DNA of 10,397 nt. Origin: Thermoplasmatota archaeon. Lineage in GTDB: Archaea; Thermoplasmatota; E2; DHVEG-1. Shown one piece after another: positions 7,769 to 10,397 of the stretch. Within the stretch, counting starts at the first letter, position 1; every line of letters begins with the position of its first letter. Location: NCBI GenBank assembly GCA_030612095.1, contig JAUWOO010000056.1:1-10397 (forward strand). Reading direction: 5' to 3'. The position numbers were made by a program, and so were the translations under genes. The notes under the pieces are model-generated. The model made no database searches and was not told where the DNA came from. It saw only the letters and a list, made by a program, of their open reading frames with translations.

Positions 7769-9757
7769 ATGAACAAAAAGGAAGCTAAGAAGGAAATAAA
7801 GCGGCTTGGTGAGAAAATAAACTATCACAATTACAAGTATTATGTAAAAAACGATCCGGTGATTTCTGATTATGAATTTGATCAATTGTTAAAAAAACTT
7901 GAGAAGCTGGAGTTGGAGTATCCCAATTTGATCGCCCCTGATTCTCCTACTCAAAGAGTTGGTGGAGAGCCAGTTGATGGTTTCACAAGTGTAAAACACA
8001 AGATACCAATGTTGTCGCTTGCTAACACATACAATTATGATGAATTAAAGGAGTTTGACGAACGGGTCAAAAAAAACGTTGGGAAGGTTGAATATGTTGT
8101 TGAGCCTAAAATCGATGGCATTGGAGTTGCGTTACTTTACGAAAACGGCATTCTTGTAAGGGGAGCAACACGTGGTGATGGTGTAAAAGGAGATGATGTA
8201 ACATCTAATCTGAAAACCATATATAGCATACCTCTACGGCTCATGGAAGACAAGTTAAAAAACGTGGAAGTACGCGGCGAAGTTCATATGTCTTTAAAGG
8301 GATTTAAAAAACTTAACAAAGAACAAGAAAAAAAGGGAGAACCTGTTTTTGCAAATCCGCGTAATGCTGCTGCTGGTTCAGTACGGCAGCTTGATCCTAG
8401 GATTGTAGAATCACGGCCACTGGACATTTTCATCTATTTTATTTCCCATTCTGATGTGCATTTTTCTACCCACAATGAGAGTTTAGAGGCTTTAAGGGAA
8501 GCGGGTTTTCGCGTTAATCCCTTGGCAAAAAAAGTAGAAAATATAGAAGGAGTCATCAAGTATTGTACCGGCCTCGAGGAAGAACGGGATGCACTTGATT
8601 ATGAAATTGATGGTGCTGTGATAAAGGTAAATTCATTATCTAAGCAAAAGGAACTTGGGGAGACATCAAAGAATCCTCGCTGGGCAATATCTTATAAATT
8701 TGCAGCTAAGCAGGCTACTACCCAATTAAGGGATATAGTTATACAAGTTGGCAGAACTGGTGCTCTTACGCCAGTAGCCGTCCTTGAGCCGGTCAAAGTT
8801 GGAGGTGTAACTGTTTCACGTGCTACATTGCATAATTTTGATGAGGTAAGACGTAAGGATATCCGTATTGAGGATTGGGTACTTGTAGAGCGCAGTGGAG
8901 ATGTCATACCTCAGGTTGTAAAAAGCATAACGGAAAAAAGAACGGGAAATGAAAAGCAGAAAGATATCCCCAAAAAATGTCCTGTATGTGGTTCAGAGAG
9001 TATTCATACTGAAGGTGAGGTTGCAATACGGTGTTCAAATCGTATGTGTCCTGCTCGTCTCAAGTGGCGTGTGAAATACTATGCGTCACGTGATGCCATG
9101 GATATTGATCATCTAGGCGGATCGACGATTGATAAGCTAATAGAAAAAAATTTGATAGACAATATTGCTGATTTGTATTTTCTTAAGAAGGACGATATTC
9201 TCACACTGGAAGGTTTTAAAGACAAATCTGCCCAAAATCTTATTGATTCGATAAAGAACAGTAAAAAACAGGATCTTTCTCGTTTGATTTATGGGTTAGG
9301 TATCCGTCACGTTGGAAAATATGCTGCACAGCTGCTGGCATCAAAATACGATTCAATAGATGAGCTTGCAAAGACATCACCCGAAGAACTTATGGGAATT
9401 GATGGACTAGGTGATAAAACTGCCGAGGCGGTTGGAACATTCTTTGCAACTGATGAAAATATTGAACTAATAAAACGGCTAAAAGATGTAGGAGTCAAAA
9501 CTCATGAGGAAAAAAAGACACAATTGCCGTTTCAAGGAAAGAAATTTGTTTTTACTGGGGGGTTGTCTAGTATTTCTCGTCCTGATGCATCTGATCTGGT
9601 AAAACAAGTTGGGGGCATTGTATCATCCTCTGTGGGTAAAGATATTGATTACGTTGTGGCGGGCGGTAAACCCGGCTCTAAATATAAAAAAGCAGAAAAA
9701 TTGGGACTAAATATTATCAATGAGAAAAAGTTTAAAGAATTAGTTGGGAAAAAATAA
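7769..9757 (+). CDS. ligA: NAD+-dependent DNA ligase (LigA)
   Basis: The enzyme seals nicks in duplex DNA using NAD+ (EC 6.5.1.2). With the ATG at 7769 it has 662 residues, the usual LigA length, and opens with a normal LigA N-terminus; the frame extends ten codons upstream to a TTG at 7739 within polX, which I reject. Domain Ia (1-70) has the NAD+/NMN-binding helices with YHNYKYYV and DSPTQRVGG. The adenylation domain holds the nucleotidyl lysine in EPKIDG (K114), RGEV (169-172), DGAVIKVN (281-288) and ISYKFAA (307-313). The OB fold follows, then a four-cysteine zinc finger (C404, C407, C422, C427), helix-hairpin-helix repeats (about 440-575, including IDGLGDKTA) and a BRCT domain (about 588-662). 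No key residue is missing. Archaea normally use ATP-dependent ligase, so this gene is probably of bacterial origin. It is placed for joint use with PolX. Confidence 0.96.
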   Translation: MNKKEAKKEIKRLGEKINYHNYKYYVKNDPVISDYEFDQLLKKLEKLELEYPNLIAPDSPTQRVGGEPVDGFTSVKHKIPMLSLANTYNYDELKEFDERVKKNVGKVEYVVEPKIDGIGVALLYENGILVRGATRGDGVKGDDVTSNLKTIYSIPLRLMEDKLKNVEVRGEVHMSLKGFKKLNKEQEKKGEPVFANPRNAAAGSVRQLDPRIVESRPLDIFIYFISHSDVHFSTHNESLEALREAGFRVNPLAKKVENIEGVIKYCTGLEEERDALDYEIDGAVIKVNSLSKQKELGETSKNPRWAISYKFAAKQATTQLRDIVIQVGRTGALTPVAVLEPVKVGGVTVSRATLHNFDEVRRKDIRIEDWVLVERSGDVIPQVVKSITEKRTGNEKQKDIPKKCPVCGSESIHTEGEVAIRCSNRMCPARLKWRVKYYASRDAMDIDHLGGSTIDKLIEKNLIDNIADLYFLKKDDILTLEGFKDKSAQNLIDSIKNSKKQDLSRLIYGLGIRHVGKYAAQLLASKYDSIDELAKTSPEELMGIDGLGDKTAEAVGTFFATDENIELIKRLKDVGVKTHEEKKTQLPFQGKKFVFTGGLSSISRPDASDLVKQVGGIVSSSVGKDIDYVVAGGKPGSKYKKAEKLGLNIINEKKFKELVGKK

Positions 9758-9758
9758 T

Positions 9759-9765
9759 GGAGGTG
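9759..9765 (+). promoter_or_regulatory. Strong Shine-Dalgarno site deciding a TTG start
   Basis: GGAGGTG is a full match to the archaeal 16S rRNA 3' end and lies six bases before the TTG at 9772, immediately after the ligA stop. It shows that the small cysteine-rich protein is really translated despite its rare start codon. Confidence 0.85.
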
Positions 9766-9771
9766 TAAAAC

Positions 9772-9981
9772 TTGTCAGAATGTAAAATAGAAGAAAATAA
9801 AACAAATTGTAACTGTAGTTATCCATGTAATAAAAAAGGCATGTGTTGTGAATGTTTAAGTTACCACTGGAGTCGGGGAGAAGTTCCGGCATGTTTCTTC
9901 CCAAATGACGTAGAAAAAACCTATGATAGAACAATAGAGAACTTTATTGAGGTGTATCAAGAAAGAGGAAGATGGTGGTAA
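9772..9981 (+). CDS. Small cysteine-rich protein of the DUF6485 type, function unknown
   Basis: This 69-residue protein has eight cysteines (C4, C13, C15, C19, C25, C26, C28, C41) and one histidine (H32), mostly in a CNCSYPCxxKGMCCECLSYH block followed by GEVPACFFP. That pattern matches my memory of DUF6485, short proteins of anaerobic bacteria and archaea with no known role. The cysteine density and lack of a signal peptide suggest a cytoplasmic protein binding zinc or an iron-sulfur cluster; this is inference. Residues 45-66 are predicted helical (ExTYDRTIENFIEVYQERG) and the chain ends in GRWW. The TTG start is supported by the strong GGAGGTG six bases before it. It begins 14 bases after ligA and is probably the last gene of the operon, but a tie to repair rests on position alone. 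Confidence 0.85.
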   Translation: MSECKIEENKTNCNCSYPCNKKGMCCECLSYHWSRGEVPACFFPNDVEKTYDRTIENFIEVYQERGRWW

Positions 9982-9990
9982 ATAACAAAC

Positions 9991-10004
9991 ATTTTGCATT
10001 TTTT
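9991..10004 (+). terminator. Oligo-T terminator at the end of the operon
   Basis: ATTTTGCATTTTTT starts ten bases after the stop of the cysteine-rich gene and ends in a T6 run. No clear hairpin precedes it, as is usual for archaeal termination. It fits the end of the wHTH to DUF6485 operon. Confidence 0.5.
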
Positions 10005-10035
10005 AAAGAGTTCAATGCGACTACCCGGGTCATAA

Positions 10036-10045
10036 TTTTTAAATA
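10036..10045 (+). promoter_or_regulatory. Strong box A (TATA) promoter element
   Basis: TTTTTAAATA is a near-ideal archaeal box A, the best in the window. With a start about 25-28 bases from its centre, transcription would begin near 10066-10069, next to the ATG at 10069. It therefore marks a new transcription unit after the operon. Confidence 0.6.
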
Positions 10046-10068
10046 TGCCTGATTGCATCCGCCCACTG

Positions 10069-10242
10069 ATGATTATGGGGAAGGAAAAATTCATACCGCT
10101 TGCGGCGATGATTGTAATTTTAATTTTAACCAAACCACCTCCGGGTTTGCTTTTTATCTTTACGGTATTTTTCCCAAAAAAAAAACGACATGGAAGAAAA
10201 ATCCAGATCTTTAGCTTGTGTTCACGGATGAAGAAGATATAG
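10069..10242 (+). CDS. Possible small leaderless membrane protein
   Basis: I do not recognise this 57-residue product. It starts MIMGKEKFIPLAAMIVILIL, a short charged head followed by a hydrophobic stretch, then TKPPPG, a second hydrophobic stretch (LLFIFTVFF) and a very basic tail beginning PKKKRHGRK. This could be a helix or hairpin membrane peptide with a cytoplasmic basic end. The ATG at 10069 is chosen over the in-frame ATG at 10045 because the latter overlaps the box A; the spacing suits a leaderless message. A second in-frame ATG at 10075 is also possible. An A10 run at 10176-10185 makes the frame beyond it fragile to slippage or sequencing error. It could be a non-coding stretch with a chance frame. 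Confidence 0.4.
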   Translation: MIMGKEKFIPLAAMIVILILTKPPPGLLFIFTVFFPKKKRHGRKIQIFSLCSRMKKI

Positions 10243-10397
10243 CTAAAATAATCTAAAACTCCAATAATATTTTGCGATAATGATAAAATTATTTGATGTA
10301 TATCTTGGTAAAATAACCGTATTTTGGGTGAAAATGTTTACGAAATAATTTTTCTAGATTTCAAGATTCATAAGGAGAAAAAAAATCATAATGGGAA
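10243..10397 (+). other. AT-rich end of window with a possible next gene start at 10391
   Basis: These 155 bases contain no convincing reading frame. Near the end, AAGGAG (10372-10377) precedes an ATG at 10391, with a gap of 13 bases that is longer than ideal, and AAATAATTTTT (about 10343-10353) could be its box A. Only two codons of the candidate gene are present, so its product cannot be judged. Confidence 0.3.

Noticed and set aside
6878..7769. Minus-strand frames opposite polX
   Set aside because: They overlap the conserved PolX core and PHP domain and show no family motif of their own.
9740..9934. Minus-strand frame with hydrophobic Phe/Tyr-rich product opposite ligA's end
   Set aside because: It is antisense to ligA and the cysteine-rich gene, both well supported, and has the composition expected of an antisense shadow.
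10045..10068. Eight extra codons at the front of the small membrane protein
   Set aside because: The ATG at 10045 overlaps the box A, so it would be upstream of the expected transcript start.
10263..10294. AT-rich imperfect stem with AATAAT and ATTATT arms
   Set aside because: It contains a bulge and almost only A-T pairs in an AT-rich stretch; chance is the simplest explanation and no terminator or riboswitch pattern is seen.

Overview
The window looks like a piece of an AT-rich archaeal chromosome. The best lineage evidence is an archaeal-type NOG1 GTPase of about 325 residues and a CTP-type riboflavin kinase carrying an N-terminal DNA-binding domain, both archaeal hallmarks. A large N-glycosylation-rich surface protein with a C-terminal membrane anchor, TATA-like box A elements, oligo-T ends and Shine-Dalgarno sites of the GGAGGTG type agree with this. 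Euryarchaeota, perhaps an uncultured Thermoplasmata-related lineage, is my inference; the sequence does not settle it.

Layout. Positions 1-4077 (+) hold most of a giant surface protein whose 5' end lies outside the window. It has a beta-rich N-terminal part, a PQQ-type beta-propeller of about eight blades, a duplicated cysteine-containing beta domain, Ig-like domains, one transmembrane helix and a basic tail. It converges with nog1 (4095-5072, -) across 17 bases. A 53-base divergent promoter region separates nog1 from a tight five-gene set on the + strand: a small winged-helix protein (5126-5350), riboflavin kinase/regulator (5370-6026), family X DNA polymerase with PHP domain (6046-7764), NAD+-dependent DNA ligase (7769-9757) and a 69-residue eight-cysteine protein (9772-9981). 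Gaps within this set are 19, 19, 4 and 14 bases, so it is probably one operon. The last 416 bases hold a likely terminator, a strong box A, a possible leaderless small membrane protein (10069-10242) and perhaps the first codons of another gene.

How the genes fit. PolX and LigA together form a short-gap repair pair: the PolX core fills gaps, its PHP domain can trim ends, and LigA seals the nick. A bacterial-type NAD+ ligase is unusual in an archaeon, where ATP-dependent ligase is the norm, so this pair is the most notable part of the window. It sits behind an FMN-synthesis gene that doubles in other archaea as a transcription factor, and is followed by an uncharacterised Cys-rich protein. I see no CRISPR array, tRNA, rRNA, insertion sequence or defence system, and I do not claim a wholly new system here.
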